Assembly (NCBI GenBank): GCA_020152595.1
Contig: JAIGNY010003262.1
Span: 41,001-105,000, forward strand
Length of the DNA: 64,000 nt
Direction of reading: 5' to 3'
Origin: Chiridota heheva
Lineage: Eukaryota > Echinodermata > Holothuroidea > Apodida > Chiridotidae
Shown: piece by piece, positions 1 to 13,197 of the stretch
Numbering within the stretch: position 1 is the stretch's first letter
How the letters are laid out: every line of letters starts with the position of its first letter
Notes under the pieces: generated by a model
Database searches by the model: none
What the model was told of the DNA's origin: nothing
What the model saw: the letters and a program-made list of their open reading frames with translations, nothing else
Translations under genes and position numbers: made by a program

Positions 1-3000
1 GGACAGTTGGTCTTCCTCAGTGAGAAGCTCCATGAACCATGTTCATGAATAATGGACAGTTGGTCTTCCTTAGAGGGAAGCTCCATAAACCATGTTCATG
101 AATAATGGACAGTTGGTCTTCCTCAGTGAGAAGCTCTATGAACCATGTTCATGAATAATGGACAGTTGGTCTTCCTCAGTGGGGAGCTCCATGAACCATG
201 TTCATGAATAATGGACAGTTGGTCTTCCTTAGTGGGGAGCTCCATGAACCATGTTCATGAATAATGGACAGTTGGTCTTCCTCAGTGGGGAGCTCCATGA
301 ACCATGTTCATGAATAATGGACAGTTGGTCTTCCTCAGTGGGGAGCTCCATGAACCATGTTCATGAATAATGGACAGTTGGTCTTCCTCAGTGAGGAGCT
401 CCATGAACCATGTTCATGAATAATGGACAGTTGGTCTTCCTCAGTGAGAAGCTCCATGAACCATGTTCATGAATAATGGACAGTTGGTCTTCCTTAGTGG
501 GGAGCTCCATGAACCATGTTCATGAATAATGGACACTTGGTCTTCCTCAGTGGGGAGCTCCATGAACCATGCTCATGAATAATGGACAGTTGGTCTTCCT
601 CAGTGAGGAGCTCCATGAACCATGTTCATGAATAATGGACACTTGGTCTTCCTCAGTGGGGAGCTCCATGAACCATGCTCATGAATAATGGACAGTTGGT
701 CTTCCTCAGTGAGGAGCTCCATGAACCATGTTCATGAATAATGGACAGTTGGTCTTCCTCAGTGAGGAGCTCCATGAACCATGTTCATGAATAATGGACA
801 GTTGGTCTTCCTCAGTGAGAAGCTCCCATGAACCATGTTCATGAATAATGGACAGTTGGTCTTCCTTAGTGGGGAGCTCCATGAACCATGTTCATGAATA
901 ATGGACAGTTGGTCTTCCTCAGTGGGAGCTCCATGAACCATGCTCATGAATAATGGACAGTTGGTCTTCCTCAGTGAGGAGCTCCATGAACCATGTTCAT
1001 TAATAATGGACAGTTGGTCTTCCTCAGTGGGGAACTCCATGAACCATGTTCATGAATAATGGACAGTTGGTCTTCCTCAGAGGGGAGCTCCATGAACCAT
1101 GTTCATGAATAATGGACAGTTGGTCTTCCTCTGTGGGGAGCTCCATGAACCATGTTCATGAATAATGGACAGTTGGTCTTCCTCAGTGGGGAGCTCCATG
1201 AACCATGTTCATGAATAATGGACAGTTGGTCTTTCTCAGTGGGGAGCTCCATGAACCATGTTCATAAATAATGGACAGTTGGTCTTCCTCAGTGAGGAGC
1301 TCCATGAACCATGTTCATGAATAATGGACAGTTGGTCTTTCTCAGAGGGGAGCTCCATGAACCATGTTCATGAATAATGGACAGTTGGTCTTCCCCAGTG
1401 AGGAGCTCCATAAACCATGTTCATGAATAACGGACAGTTGGTCTTCCTCAGTGGGGAGCTCCATGAACCATGTTCATGAATAATGGACAGTTGGTCTTCC
1501 TCAGTGGGGAGCTCCATGAACCATGTTCATGAATAATGGACAGTTGGTCTTCCTCAGTGGGGAGCTCCATAAACCATGTTCATGAATAATGGACAGTTGG
1601 TCTTCCTCAGTGAGGAGCTCCATAAACCATGTTCATGAGTAATGGACAGTTAGTCTTCCTCAGTAAAGAGCTCCATGAACCATGTTCATGAATAATGGAC
1701 ACTTGGTCTTCCTCAGTGGGGAGCTCCATGAACCATGCTCATGAATAATGGACAGTTGGTCTTCCTCAGTGAGAGCTCCATGAACCATGTTCATGAATAA
1801 TGGACAGTTGGTCTTCCTCAGTGAGGAGCTCCATTAACCATGTTCATGAATAATGGACAGTTGGTCTTCCTCAGTGAGAAGCTCCATGAACCATGTTCAT
1901 GAATAATGGACAGTTGGTCTTCCTTAGTGGGGAGCTCCATGAACCATGTTCATGAATAATGGACAGTTGGTCTTCCTCAGTGGGGAGCTCCATGAACCAT
2001 GCTCATGAATAATGGACAGTTGGTCTTCCTCAGTGAGGAGCTCCATGAACCATGTTCATTAATAATGGACAGTTGGTCTTCCTCAGTGGGGAACTCCATG
2101 AACCATGTTCATGAATAATGGACAGTTGGTCTTCCTCAGAGGGGGAGCTCCATGAACCATGTTCATGAATAATGGACAGTTGGTCTTCCTCTGTGGGGAG
2201 CTTCATGAACCATGTTCATGAATAATGGACAGTTGGTCTTCCTCAGTGGGGAGCTCCATGAACCATGTTCATGAATAATGGACAGTTGGTCTTTCTCAGT
2301 GGGGAGCTCCATGAACCATGTTCATAAATAATGGACAGTTGGTCTTCCTCAGTGAGGAGCTCCCATGAACCATGTTCATGAATAATGGACAGTTGGTCTT
2401 TCTCAGAGGGGAGCTCCATGAACCATGTTCATGAATAATGGACAGTTGGTCTTCCCCAGTGAGGAGCTCCATAAACCATGTTCATGAATAACGGACAGTT
2501 GGTCTTCCTCAGTGGGGAGCTCCATGAACCATGTTCATGAATAATGGACAGTTGGTCTTCCTCAGTGGGGAGCTCCATGAACCATGTTCATGAATAATGG
2601 ACAGTTGGTCTTCCTCAGTGAGGAGCTCCATGAACCATGTTCATGAATAATGGACAGTTGGTCTTCCTCAGTGAGGAGCTCCATGAACCATGTTCATGAA
2701 TAATGGACACTTGGTCTTCCTCAGTGGGGAGCTCCATGAACCATGCTCATGAATAATGGACAGTTGGTCTTCCTCAGTGAGGAGCTCCATGAACCATGTT
2801 CATGAATAATGGACAGTTGGTCTTCCTCAGTGAGGAGCTCCATGAACCATGTTCATGAATAATGGACAGTTGGTCTTCCTCAGTGAGAAGCTCCATGAAC
2901 CATGTTCATGAATAATGGACAGTTGGTCTTCCTTAGTGGGGAGCTCCATGAACCATGTTCATGAATAATGGACAGTTGGTCTTCCTCAGTGGGGAGCTCC

Positions 3001-6000
3001 ATGAACCATGCTCATGAATAATGGACAGTTGGTCTTCCTCAGTGAGGAGCTCCATGAACCATGTTCATTAATAATGGACAGTTGGTCTTCCTCAGTGGGG
3101 AACTCCATGAACCATGTTCATGAATAATGGACAGTTGGTCTTCCTCAGAGGGGAGCTCCATGAACCATGTTCATGAATAATGGACAGTTGGTCTTCCTCT
3201 GTGGGGAGCTCCATGAACCATGTTCATGAATAATGGACAGTTGGTCTTCCTCAGTGGGGAGCTCCATGAACCATGTTCATAAATAATGGACAGTTGGTCT
3301 TCCTCAGTGAGGAGCTCCATGAACCATGTTCATGAATAATGGACAGTTGGTCTTTCTCAGAGGGGAGCTCCATGAACCATGTTCATGAATAATGGACAGT
3401 TGGTCTTCCCCAGTGAGGAGCTCCATAAACCATGTTCATGAATAACGGACAGTTGGTCTTCCTCAGTGGGGAGCTCCATGAACCATGTTCATGAATAATG
3501 GACAGTTGGTCTTCCTCAGTGGGGAGCTCCATGAACCATGTTCATGAATAATGGACAGTTGGTCTTCCTCAGTGAGGAGCTCCATGAACCATGTTCATGA
3601 ATAATGGACAGTTGGTCTTCCTCAGTGGGGAGCTCCATGAACCATGTTCATGAATAATGGACAGTTGGTCTTTCTCAGTGGGGAGCTCCATGAACCATGT
3701 TCATAAATAATGGACAGTTGGTCTTCCTCAGTGAGGAGCTCCATGAACCATGTTCATGAATAATGGACAGTTGGTCTTTCTCAGAGGGGAGCTCCATGAA
3801 CCATGTTCATGAATAATGGACAGTTGGTCTTCCTCAGTGGGGAGCTCCATAAACCATGTTCATGAATAATGGACAGTTGGTCTTCCTCAGTAGGGAGCTC
3901 CATGAACCATGTTCATGAATAATGGACAGTTGGTCTTCCTCAGTGAGGAGCTCCATAAACCATGTTCATGAGTAATGGACAGTTAGTCTTCCTCAGTAAA
4001 GAGCTCCATGAACCATGTTCATGAATAATGGACACTTGGTCTTCCTCAGTGGGGAGCTCCATGAACCATGCTCATGAATAATGGACAGTTGGTCTTCCTC
4101 AGTGAGGAGCTCCATGAACCATGTTCATGAATAATGGACAGTTGGTCTTCCTCAGTGAGGAGCTCCATTAACCATGTTCATGAATAATGGACAGTTGGTC
4201 TTCCTCAGAGGGGAGCTCCATGAACCATGTTCATGAATAATGGACAGTTGGTCTTCCTCTGTGGGGAACTCCATGAACCATGTTCATGAATAATGGACAG
4301 TTGGTCTTCCTCAGAGGGGGAGCTCCATGAACCATGTTCATGAATAATGGACAGTTGGTCTTCCTCTGTGGGGGAGCTCCATGAACCATGTTCATGAATA
4401 ATGGACAGTTGGTCTTCCTCAGTGGGGAGCTCCATGAACCATGTTCATGAATAATGGACAGTTGGTCTTTCTCAGTGGGAGCTCCATGAACCATGTTCAT
4501 AAATAATGGACAGTTGGTCTTCCTCAGTGAGGAGCTCCATGAACCATGTTCATGAATAATGGACAGTTGGTCTTTCTCAGAGGGGAGCTCCATGAACCAT
4601 GTTCATGAATAATGGACAGTTGGTCTTCCCCAGTGAGGAGCTCCATAAACCATGTTCATGAATAACGGACAGTTGGTCTTCCTCAGTGGGGAGCTCCATG
4701 AACCATGTTCATGAATAATGGACAGTTGGTCTTCCTCAGTGGGGGAGCTCCATGAACCATGTTCATGAATAATGGACAGTTGGTCTTCCTCAGTGAGGAG
4801 CTCCATGAACCATGTTCATGAATAATGGACAGTTGGTCTTCCTCAGTGGGGAGCTCCATGAACCATGTTCATGAATAATGGACAGTTGGTCTTTCTCAGT
4901 GGGGAGCTCCATGAACCATGTTCATAAATAATGGACAGTTGGTCTTCCTCAGTGAGGAGCTCCATGAACCATGTTCATGAATAATGGACAGTTGGTCTTT
5001 CTCAGAGGGGGAGCTCCATGAACCATGTTCATGAATAATGGACAGTTGGTCTTCCCAGTGAGGAGCTCCATAAACCATGTTCATGAATAACGGACAGTTG
5101 GTCTTCCTCAGTGGGGAGCTCCATGAACCATGTTCATGAATAATGGACAGTTGGTCTTCCTCAGTGGGGAGCTCCATGAACCATGTTCATGAATAATGGA
5201 CAGTTGGTCTTCCTCAGTGAGGAGCTCCATGAACCATGTTCATGAATAATGGACAGTTGGTCTTCCTCAGTGAGGAGCTTCATGAACCATATTCATTAAT
5301 GATGGACAGTTGGTCTTCCTCAGTGGGGAGCTCCATGAACCATGATCATGATTAATGGACAGTTGGTCTTCCTCAGAGGGGAGCTCCATGAACCATGTTC
5401 ATGAATAATGAACAGTTGGTCTTCCTCAGAGGGGAGCTCCATAAACCATGTTCATGAATAATGGACAGTTGGTCTTCCTCAGTGGGGAGCTCCATGAACC
5501 ATGTTCATGAATAATGGACAGTTGGTCTTCCTGAGAGGGGAGCTCCATGAACCATGTTCATGAATAATGGACAGTTGGTCTTCCTTAGAGGGGAGCTCCA
5601 TGAACCATGTTCATGATTAATGGACAGTTGGTCTTCCTCAGTGGGGAGCTCCATAAACCATGTTCATGAATAATGGACAGTTGGTCTTCCTCAGTAGGGA
5701 GCTCCATGAACCATGTTCATGAATAATGGACAGTTGGTCTTCCTCAGTGAGGAGCTCCATAAACCATGTTCATGAGTAATGGACAGTTAGTCTTCCTCAG
5801 TAAAGAGCTCCATGAACCATGTTCATGAATAATGGACACTTGGTCTTCCTCAGTGGGGAGCTCCATGAACCATGCTCATGAATAATGGACAGTTGGTCTT
5901 CCTCAGTGAGGAGCTCCATGAACCATGTTCATGAATAATGGACAGTTGGTCTTCCTCAGTGAGGAGCTCCATTAACCATGTTCATGAATAATGGACAGTT

Positions 6001-7844
6001 GGTCTTCCTCAGTGAGAAGCTCCATGAACCATGTTCATGAATAATGGACAGTTGGTCTTCCTTAGTGGGGAGCTCCATGAACCATGTTCATGAATAATGG
6101 ACAGTTGGTCTTCCTCAGTGGGGAGCTCCATGAACCATGCTCATGAATAATGGACAGTTGGTCTTCCTCAGTGAGGAGCTCCATGAACCATGTTCATTAA
6201 TAATGGACAGTTGGTCTTCCTCAGTGGGGAACTCCATGAACCATGTTCATGAATAATGGACAGTTGGTCTTCCTCAGAGGGGGAGCTCCATGAACCATGT
6301 TCATGAATAATGGACAGTTGGTCTTCCTCTGTGGGGAGCTTCATGAACCATGTTCATGAATAATGGACAGTTGGTCTTCCTCAGTGGGGGGAGCTCCATG
6401 AACCATGTTCATGAATAATGGACAGTTGGTCTTTCTCAGTGGGGAGCTCCATGAACCATGTTCATAAATAATGGACAGTTGGTCTTCCTCAGTGAGGAGC
6501 TCCATGAACCATGTTCATGAATAATGGACAGTTGGTCTTTCTCAGAGGGGAGCTCCATGAACCATGTTCATGAATAATGGACAGTTGGTCTTCCCAGTGA
6601 GGAGCTCCATAAACCATGTTCATGAATAACGGACAGTTGGTCTTCCTCAGTGGGGAGCTCCATGAACCATGTTCATGAATAATGGACAGTTGGTCTTCCT
6701 CAGTGGGGAGCTCCATGAACCATGTTCATGAATAATGGACAGTTGGTCTTCCTCAGTGAGGAGCTCCATGAACCATGTTCGTGAATAATGGACAGTTGGT
6801 CTTCCTCAGTGGGGGAGCTCCATGAACCATGTTCATGAATAATGGACAGTTGGTCTTTCTCAGTGGGGAGCTCCATGAACCATGTTCATAAATAATGGAC
6901 AGTTGGTCTTCCTCAGTGAGGAGCTCCATGAACCATGTTCATGAATAATGGACAGTTGGTCTTTCTCAGAGGGGGAGCTCCATGAACCATGTTCATGAAT
7001 AATGGACAGTTGGTCTTCCCCAGTGAGGAGCTCCATAAACCATGTTCATGAATAACGGACAGTTGGTCTTCCTCAGTGGGGAGCTCCATGAACCATGTTC
7101 ATGAATAATGGACAGTTGGTCTTCCTCAGTGGGGAGCTCCATGAACCATGTTCATGAATAATGGACAGTTGGTCTTCCTCAGTGAGGAGCTCCATGAACC
7201 ATGTTCATGAATAATGGACAGTTGGTCTTCCTCAGTGAGGAGCTTCATGAACCATATTCATTAATGATGGACAGTTGGTCTTCCTCAGTGGGGAGCTCCA
7301 TGAACCATGTTCATGATTAATGGACAGTTGGTCTTCCTCAGAGGGGAGCTCCATGAACCATGTTCATGAATAATGAACAGTTGGTCTTCCTCAGAGGGGA
7401 GCTCCATAAACCATGTTCATGAATAATGGACAGTTGGTCTTCCTCAGTGGGAAGCTCCATGAACCATGTTCATGAATAATGGACAGTTGGTCTTCCTCAG
7501 TGGGGAGCTCCATGAACCATGTTCATGAATAATGGACAGTTGGTCTTCCTCAGAGGGAGCTCCATGAACCATGTTCATGAATAATGGACAGTTGGTCTTC
7601 CTTAGAGGGGAGCTCCATGAACCATGTTCATGATTAATGGACAGTTGGTCTTCCTCAGTGGGGAGCTCCATAAACCATGTTCATGAATAATGGACAGTTG
7701 GTCTTCCTCAGTAGGGGGCTCCATGAACCATGTTCATGAATAATGGACAGTTGGTCTTCCTCAGTGAGGAGCTCCATAAACCATGTTCATGAGTAATGGA
7801 CAGTTGATCTTCCTTAGAGGGGAGCTCCATGAACCATGCTCATG
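1..7844. repeat. 53-bp minisatellite, about 148 copies
   Basis: Units start GGACAGTTGGTCTTCCTCAG and include GAGCTCCATGAACC and ATGTTCATGAATAAT. The array begins before the window. Variants such as GGACACTTGG, CATTAATAATGG and TAACGGACAG recur together at spacings close to 1 kb (for example near 1000, 2057 and 3065; near 1427, 2488 and 3443), so blocks of 18-20 units were duplicated as higher-order repeats. Each unit has an inverted repeat CATGAAC-CAT-GTTCATG, a 7-bp stem with a 3-base loop. As 53 is not a multiple of three, open frames here are by-products. It would lie in the first visible intron of the lectin gene. Confidence 0.97.
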
Positions 7845-9602
7845 TACATCTTTCAAATTGAAATAAAGGTGAAAAATTCATAAAGTGAAATGCTATAATT
7901 TATCCAAAAAATACAAAACAGCAGAACTACCCACTATCCACTCTGAAGCAAGACAATTAACTTCCCTAGGAGAAAGTCTAATTCCGTATCCTACATACTA
8001 AGAGCCCCTGCTATAATGATTAAGCACCCACCCAACATATTTTGACTGACAACCTAATTCATTTGATTAATTTGAAAACTTAAAATAAGTTTTGTTACAT
8101 TATTTGCTTATTTTGCATCTGACTCTGACGATGTTTTTGTGGTGGTTATTGTGCGGCTAGTCTAGACAGAATTTACACAATGCAATTTGAATAGCACACC
8201 ATATGTGGCGCCGGAGCATGGGTGCTCATTAGAAACAAACTTAGGGTCTAAAAAGTGGTGCAATTTTATTTTCATAAGCGCCTCTTGTGCTGATTTAATA
8301 CGTCAAATACGGTAACTTTATATAATGGTTTCAGGTTCACAACGTCCATTTGTCATATTGTACAACGCAAACTAATGTATCCTCTCATCCAGTCATATTG
8401 CAAAAAACAAACCTTAGATGTACATAAATTAATTAGGGAATAAATATCAGGATGCCCGGTTTAAAATGTCTTTTGAGAGGATGATATCATCATGGGGTTT
8501 GAGCAGACGGCTGACTCATATTTAGATGACATTATCCGAGGCCTCAATAGACATTTAGGGAAGCGACACCCTGATTTTTATTCCCATTAATAAATTGGCT
8601 CCTGACATTTCTTAGAAATATGAAAACTCACATTTTTAGCATTTATTTTGTTCGCATGAATTATTCTCCCATAGTGTGTGACGTAATAAAAGAATGGGCA
8701 ATTTTCAATCTATAGAATCAGAACTTGTAAAGAACGTTACACGACGGCTGGAATCCAGCCTACTTATTCATCATGTTATCATATCATTTCAACCTTCAAA
8801 TGACCTTTCCAAGGTCAAATCAAGTAGCATATTCTTTCCTATTTCAATCCAGCCTTGCATTAAGTTGCATGGCAGATGACAATCGCTGACTGGTGAACGA
8901 GTGTTAAGTGTTAATCATCAAAACAATCATATTACTTCTGATAGTTCTGTATCTTGCACTGAAATTCTTCAAGACTTCTCTTGAATGATAAGCATTAACA
9001 TTTTTGTAGGAAGACCGCAGCAGAAAAATTGAATTGAAGTCACTTATTTTCTCAAAAGAAGTTAAGGAGGCTACGGTCGAGACTTTTGATAGAAATAACG
9101 AGAAAAGTGCAGAGCAATTAAGTTTTACATGTTGTTCATTTCTTGATTGTTTTCTATAAAATGTAGAATGAAGATTGTGTTGATCAATTCTCTATACTTG
9201 CATAGCACTGCTCTCAATTGCCATTCAAGCCTGCATGAATTTCAACCAATCAGAAAGTTGAAAACTAAACTTACTGTTTATGAATGGTTCATAGACGTGC
9301 AGCTGTCACTGTGTGAAGATTTGATCAATATTGTCCACTTTTGTACAGATAGATTGTGGAGGGATTCAAGTCTATATAGCAACTACTTTAAAATGTTCAA
9401 GAATAAAGTCCACATGCAATGTAAGATTTCCATTAGATGATGTAGTGTTGTACAAAAATGTATCACAGACTTGCCCAATGACAAGAATTATGTGCTGCAA
9501 GCCATGGGACTAAAATGAATAACATAAAGTGTAATTTTGTAATTCCAGTTTTATTTTCAATATTAAAGAAATTGTATATGTTTGCTTTTCTTTAACATCA
9601 AG
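7845..9602. other. Intronic sequence, no recognised gene
   Basis: A+T-rich unique-looking DNA between the 53-bp array and exon A. Short open frames at 8694-8879 and 9147-9513 have no family features or suitable splice borders. I searched for a CTLD middle exon (WIGL-type motif, phase 1 donor) without success. An inverted TGACCT/AGGTCA pair is at 8801-8817. Confidence 0.5.
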
Positions 9603-9713
9603 GTGGTAACAATGAAAACTGTGCCTTGCTGAGATGGAGTGACGATGCTACTTGGAATGATGCCAATTGTGAGAGCAGCAATGGTTATATCTGCCAGTAC
9701 CCCCTAACTGTGG
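9603..9713 (+). CDS. Exon A: C-terminal part of CTLD-1
   Basis: The acceptor AG is at 9601-9602 and the donor GTAGGT starts at 9714. The exon enters with two bases of a split codon and leaves with one (phase 1). It encodes the last third of a C-type lectin domain: ENCALLRWSDDATWNDANC, then SNGYICQ. The W-N-D triplet, which supplies Ca2+ and sugar ligands in sugar-binding CTLDs, and the last three conserved cysteines are present, so this copy could bind a glycan. The EPN/QPD-type motif would be on the previous exon, which I cannot find between 7845 and 9602 and which is probably outside the window. Only 34 bp of intron separate the donor from the 27-bp minisatellite. The last base G joins TG of exon B to give Val. 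Confidence 0.85.
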
Positions 9714-9747
9714 GTAGGTACTTGTACAATTGTGAACAGAATAGTGT

Positions 9748-11505
9748 TTTATGGCTATTTCAAGTTGAGGACTTAATATGGCTATTTCAAGTTGAGGTGA
9801 TAATATGGCTATTTCAAGTTGAGGAGTTAATATGGCTATCTTAAGTTGACTTGATATGGCTATTTCAAGTTGAGGTAATAATATAGCTATTTTAAGTTGA
9901 GGAGTAAATATGGCTATTTCAAGTTGAGGTGATAATATGGCTATTTCAAGTTGAGGAATAATATGGCTATTTCAAGTTGAGGAGTTAATATGGCTATTTT
10001 AAGTTGAAAAGGTAATATAGCTATTTAAAGTTGAGGAGTAAATATGATTATTTAAAGTTGAGGATTTAATATGGCTATTTCAAGTTGAGTTAATATGGCT
10101 ATTTCAAGTTAAGGAGATAATATGGCTATTTCAAGTTGAGGAGTTAATATGGGTATTTCAAGTTGAGGAGTTAATATGGCTATTTTAAGTTGAGGAGTTA
10201 ATATTGCTATTTTAAGTTGAGGACTTAATATGGCTATTTAAAGTTGAGGATATAATGTGGCTAATTAAAGTTGAGGAGTTAATATGGCTATTTCAAGTTG
10301 AGGACTTAATATGGCTGTTTCAAGTTGAGAAGTTAATATGGCTATTTCAAGTTGTGGAAATAATATGGCTGTTTCAAGTCGAGTTAATATGGCTATTTCA
10401 AGTTGAGGAGTTAATATGGCTATTTCAAGTTGAGGAGTTAATGTGGTTATTTCAAGTTAAGGAGTGAATATGGCTATTTCAAGTTGAGGAGTTAATATGG
10501 ATATTTTTAGTTGAGGAGTTAATATTGCTATTTCAAGTTGAGGACTTAATATGGCTATTTAAAGTTGAGGATATAATGTGGCTAATTAAAGTTGAGGAGT
10601 TAATATGGCTATTTCAAGTTGAGGACTTAATATGGCTGTTTCAAGTTGAGAAGTTAATATGGCTATTTCAAGTTGTGGAAATAATATGGCTGTTTCAAGT
10701 TGAGTTAATATGGCTATTTCAAGTCGAGGAGTTAATATGGCTATTTTAAGTTGAGGAGTTATTGTGGTTATTTCAAGTTAAGGAGTTAATATGGCTATTT
10801 CAAGTTGAGGAATTAATATGGCTATTTCAAGTTGAGGAGTTAATATGGCTGTTTCAAGTTGAGGAGTTAATATGGCTATTTCAAGTTGAGGACTTAATAT
10901 AGCTATTTCAAGTTGAGGAGTTAATGTGGCTATTTCAAGTTGAGGAGTTAATATGGCTATTTCAAGTTGAGGATTTAATATGTCTATTTCAAGTTGAGGA
11001 GTTGATATGGCTATTTCAAGTTGAGGAGTTAATATGGCTATTTCAAGTTGAGGAGATAATATGACTATTTCAAGTTGAGTTGATATGGCTATTTCAAGTT
11101 GAAAAGTTAATATGGCTATTTCAAGTTGAGGAGTTGATATGGCTATTTCAAGTTGAGGAGTTATAATGGCTATTTCAAGTTGAGTTAATATGGTTATTTC
11201 AACTTGAGTTAATATGGCTATTTCAAGTTGAGGAGTTAATATGGCTATTTCAAGTTGAGGAGTAAATATGTCTATTTCAAGTTGAGGATTTAATATGGCT
11301 ATTTTAAGTTGAGGAGATAATATGGCTATTTAAAGTTAAGGAGATAATATGGCTATTTAAAGTTGAGGAGCTAATATGGTTATTTCAAGTTGAGATGATA
11401 ATATAGCTATTTCAAGTCGAAGAGTTAATATGGCTCTTTCAAGTTGAGGAGTTAATATGGCTATTTCAAGTTGAGGAGTTATATGGCTATTTCAAGTTTG
11501 ACCAA
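9748..11505. repeat. 27-bp minisatellite, about 65 copies
   Basis: Units read TATGGCTATTTCAAGTTGAG + GAGTTAA, with many point variants and some shortened units (TTGAGTTAATATGG). Since 27 is nine codons, frames encoding WLFQVEELI repeats stay open for up to 70 codons, but stop codons and indels break them and they lie in the A-B intron. The array starts 34 bp after the exon A donor. Confidence 0.95.
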
Positions 11506-12251
11506 TGCAAAATTGACAATGTACATGGATGACAACAAAATTCTTTATGAATTTTTTAAGCTTTCTTTCCTGTCATTCATTTCAGCTCTTGATATTGATG
11601 AGTTTTGTGTTGGTCTGCAGTTAGGGCTTAGAATTTTAAGAAACAATGGATTTACATTTGTTTTTAAATGAAAAGTTTTCTTCAATCATTAGGATTAAAT
11701 GATAAAAACAGATATTAGCCAATTGGTTTTTTTCTCACGCAATCAACATGTAGCTGGTGTTGCATGTAGTAAATATTTGAAACAATCTTTAGCTCCAATA
11801 TTCAAAGAATAGTGTGAGCTATCCTACTACCCCTGGTGTCAGCGTTGGCGTCCGCTGAGAGTTTTTCTTTGTTTTCTGTTAAATTTTTGGATGAGATTGT
11901 TTGTTATGATTATGACATACCTGACATGAATAGCAATTAAAATATTAGTCTTGGGATGAATGATGAAGCAAACAAAAGATTTCGCTCTGCAAAAGAATAT
12001 GAAAATAGGTGTCTTGGATATACAAAGAAATATAGACAAGGTTTTTGGAGGAGTGTTATGTTTGTTATGATAATGATATTCCTGATGTGTTGCACTATCA
12101 TAGATTTCAATTGCATTTTACAGTCCAGCAATTTCTTCTTCCAGTTGTTTAAGTCAGCAGAATTCATTGTAGAAATGGGATGCAAAATGTGCAATTTGTA
12201 GTTATTTTTAACTTCTGTTTTATTATTAATTCTTACTGGTTTTAAACATGG
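11506..12251. other. Intronic A+T-rich sequence, no recognised gene
   Basis: There is a loose internal duplication: GTTTGTTATGATTATGACAT near 11899 and GTTTGTTATGATAATGATAT near 12059. Overlapping short ORFs on both strands (11839-12299) show no recognisable domain. It may be a further eroded part of the LINE that follows. Confidence 0.4.
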
Positions 12252-12676
12252 GTGATAGACACTTTTGAAGTTGTTCATTGTTGTAGAAATTCCATACAAA
12301 CTAGAATTGCATCAATATGCACCATTTCTGTCCTGGGACCACGTTTGTGGAATAATCTACCCATTGCAATCCGTCAGGCTCATACTGTTTATACTTTTAA
12401 GAAGGCCCTTAAGACTCATCTTTTTCCTACTGATTAAGTTTTATGCTGTCTATAATATTTAATTTCTTGTTTTATTTATCTAGTTTTTTGTTTGTTTATA
12501 TTTTATTTTTCATTAATTCTTTTATGCTTTTATATTGTCCCGCAAATGTTTTAAATTTGTTTTGATATTGTATATTAAGAGTTTGTCTATGTATTATCAA
12601 TTTTATTGTAAAGCGCTTCGATCCACGGGAGAGGCGCTATATAAATAACTGCAATAATAATAATAATAATAATATA
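12252..12676 (+). mobile_element. 3' end of a CR1/L2-like LINE
   Basis: Translation from 12252 to 12437 ends with LGPRLWNNLPIAIRQAHTVY, then TFKKALKTHLF and a stop. 'GP.LWN.LP..IR......FK..LK..L' is the usual C-terminus of CR1/L2-type LINE ORF2 proteins. A 3' UTR follows, containing AAGCGCTTCG and GGCGCTATATAAATAAC, then an (AAT)n tail to 12676, typical of LINEs in marine invertebrates. It is 5'-truncated, in the sense orientation within the A-B intron, and stops about 18 bp before exon B. Confidence 0.75.
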
Positions 12677-12694
12677 TTTTCATTTTCCTCAAAG

Positions 12695-12823
12695 TGTCGT
12701 GCGCTGAATGGAAACGTAAAGGATACACATCCAATACTTACTACACCATTGACCCTGATGGAAGGGGTGTAGGGGAAGATCCATTCCGAGTTTATTGTGA
12801 CATGTCTTCCGATGGGAGCACTG
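12695..12823 (+). CDS. Exon B: start of CNTNAP-type fibrinogen-like domain
   Basis: The acceptor AG is at 12693-12694 and the donor GTAAGA begins at 12824; phase 1 at both ends. The peptide begins SCAEWKRKGYTSNTYYTIDP and continues to FRVYCDMSSDGSTG. This is the classical opening of fibrinogen-like domains: Cys, a block rich in Tyr/Thr before 'IDPDG', then 'F.VYCDM...GG/ST', where the two cysteines form a disulfide. The continuation on exons C to E identifies the contactin-associated-protein subtype rather than a true fibrinogen C-terminus. A LINE 3' end with an (AAT)n tail lies immediately upstream (12252-12676), leaving about 18 bp before the acceptor, so the polypyrimidine tract TTTTCATTTTCCTC adjoins the retrotransposon tail. 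Confidence 0.87.
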
Positions 12824-13197
12824 GTAAGACAAGCAAATGATACCCTAAGCAAGTTTAGCCATACTGTAGGAGAGACCATATCCATATTGTTTTAATGTTT
12901 TTGACATCAGACCTCTATAGTGTTAGCAATTCTTTCAATGAATCATTTCATAGGTTTAAAGCTTTCTTGTCAGGCCAGAACTTTTGTTTACAACATTCTA
13001 CAAAGAGCTTTGAATTTTGTCCATATCTTCACAGATATGTCCTTAAAATGTTTTGCTCCTATCCCAGCTTTTCCAGAGTACCCTGAGATTAATTTCATTG
13101 AGAAGGTTAGAAGTAGATAGCTGGTGTGTAATTGAGGGAGGGAAGATGGGTTGAACCTGAAAGGAAGATGAGTAGGAGTACATGTACTTGGTCAGAT
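12824..13197. other. Start of intron B-C, no recognised gene
   Basis: A+T-rich sequence between exon B and the 61-bp array. Two short overlapping ORFs (12895-13120) have no recognisable features. The final 60 bases become G-rich and lead into the array. Confidence 0.4.

Noticed and set aside
9147..9513. Upstream CTLD exon before exon A
   Set aside because: The frames contain Cys and Trp but no WIGL-type core and no phase 1 donor; not supported.
9626..10749. Nine-residue repeat protein (WLFQVEELI)
   Set aside because: The 27-bp unit keeps frame, but frames are short, overlap the exon A donor and are interrupted by stops; the canonical donor at 9714 explains the exon.
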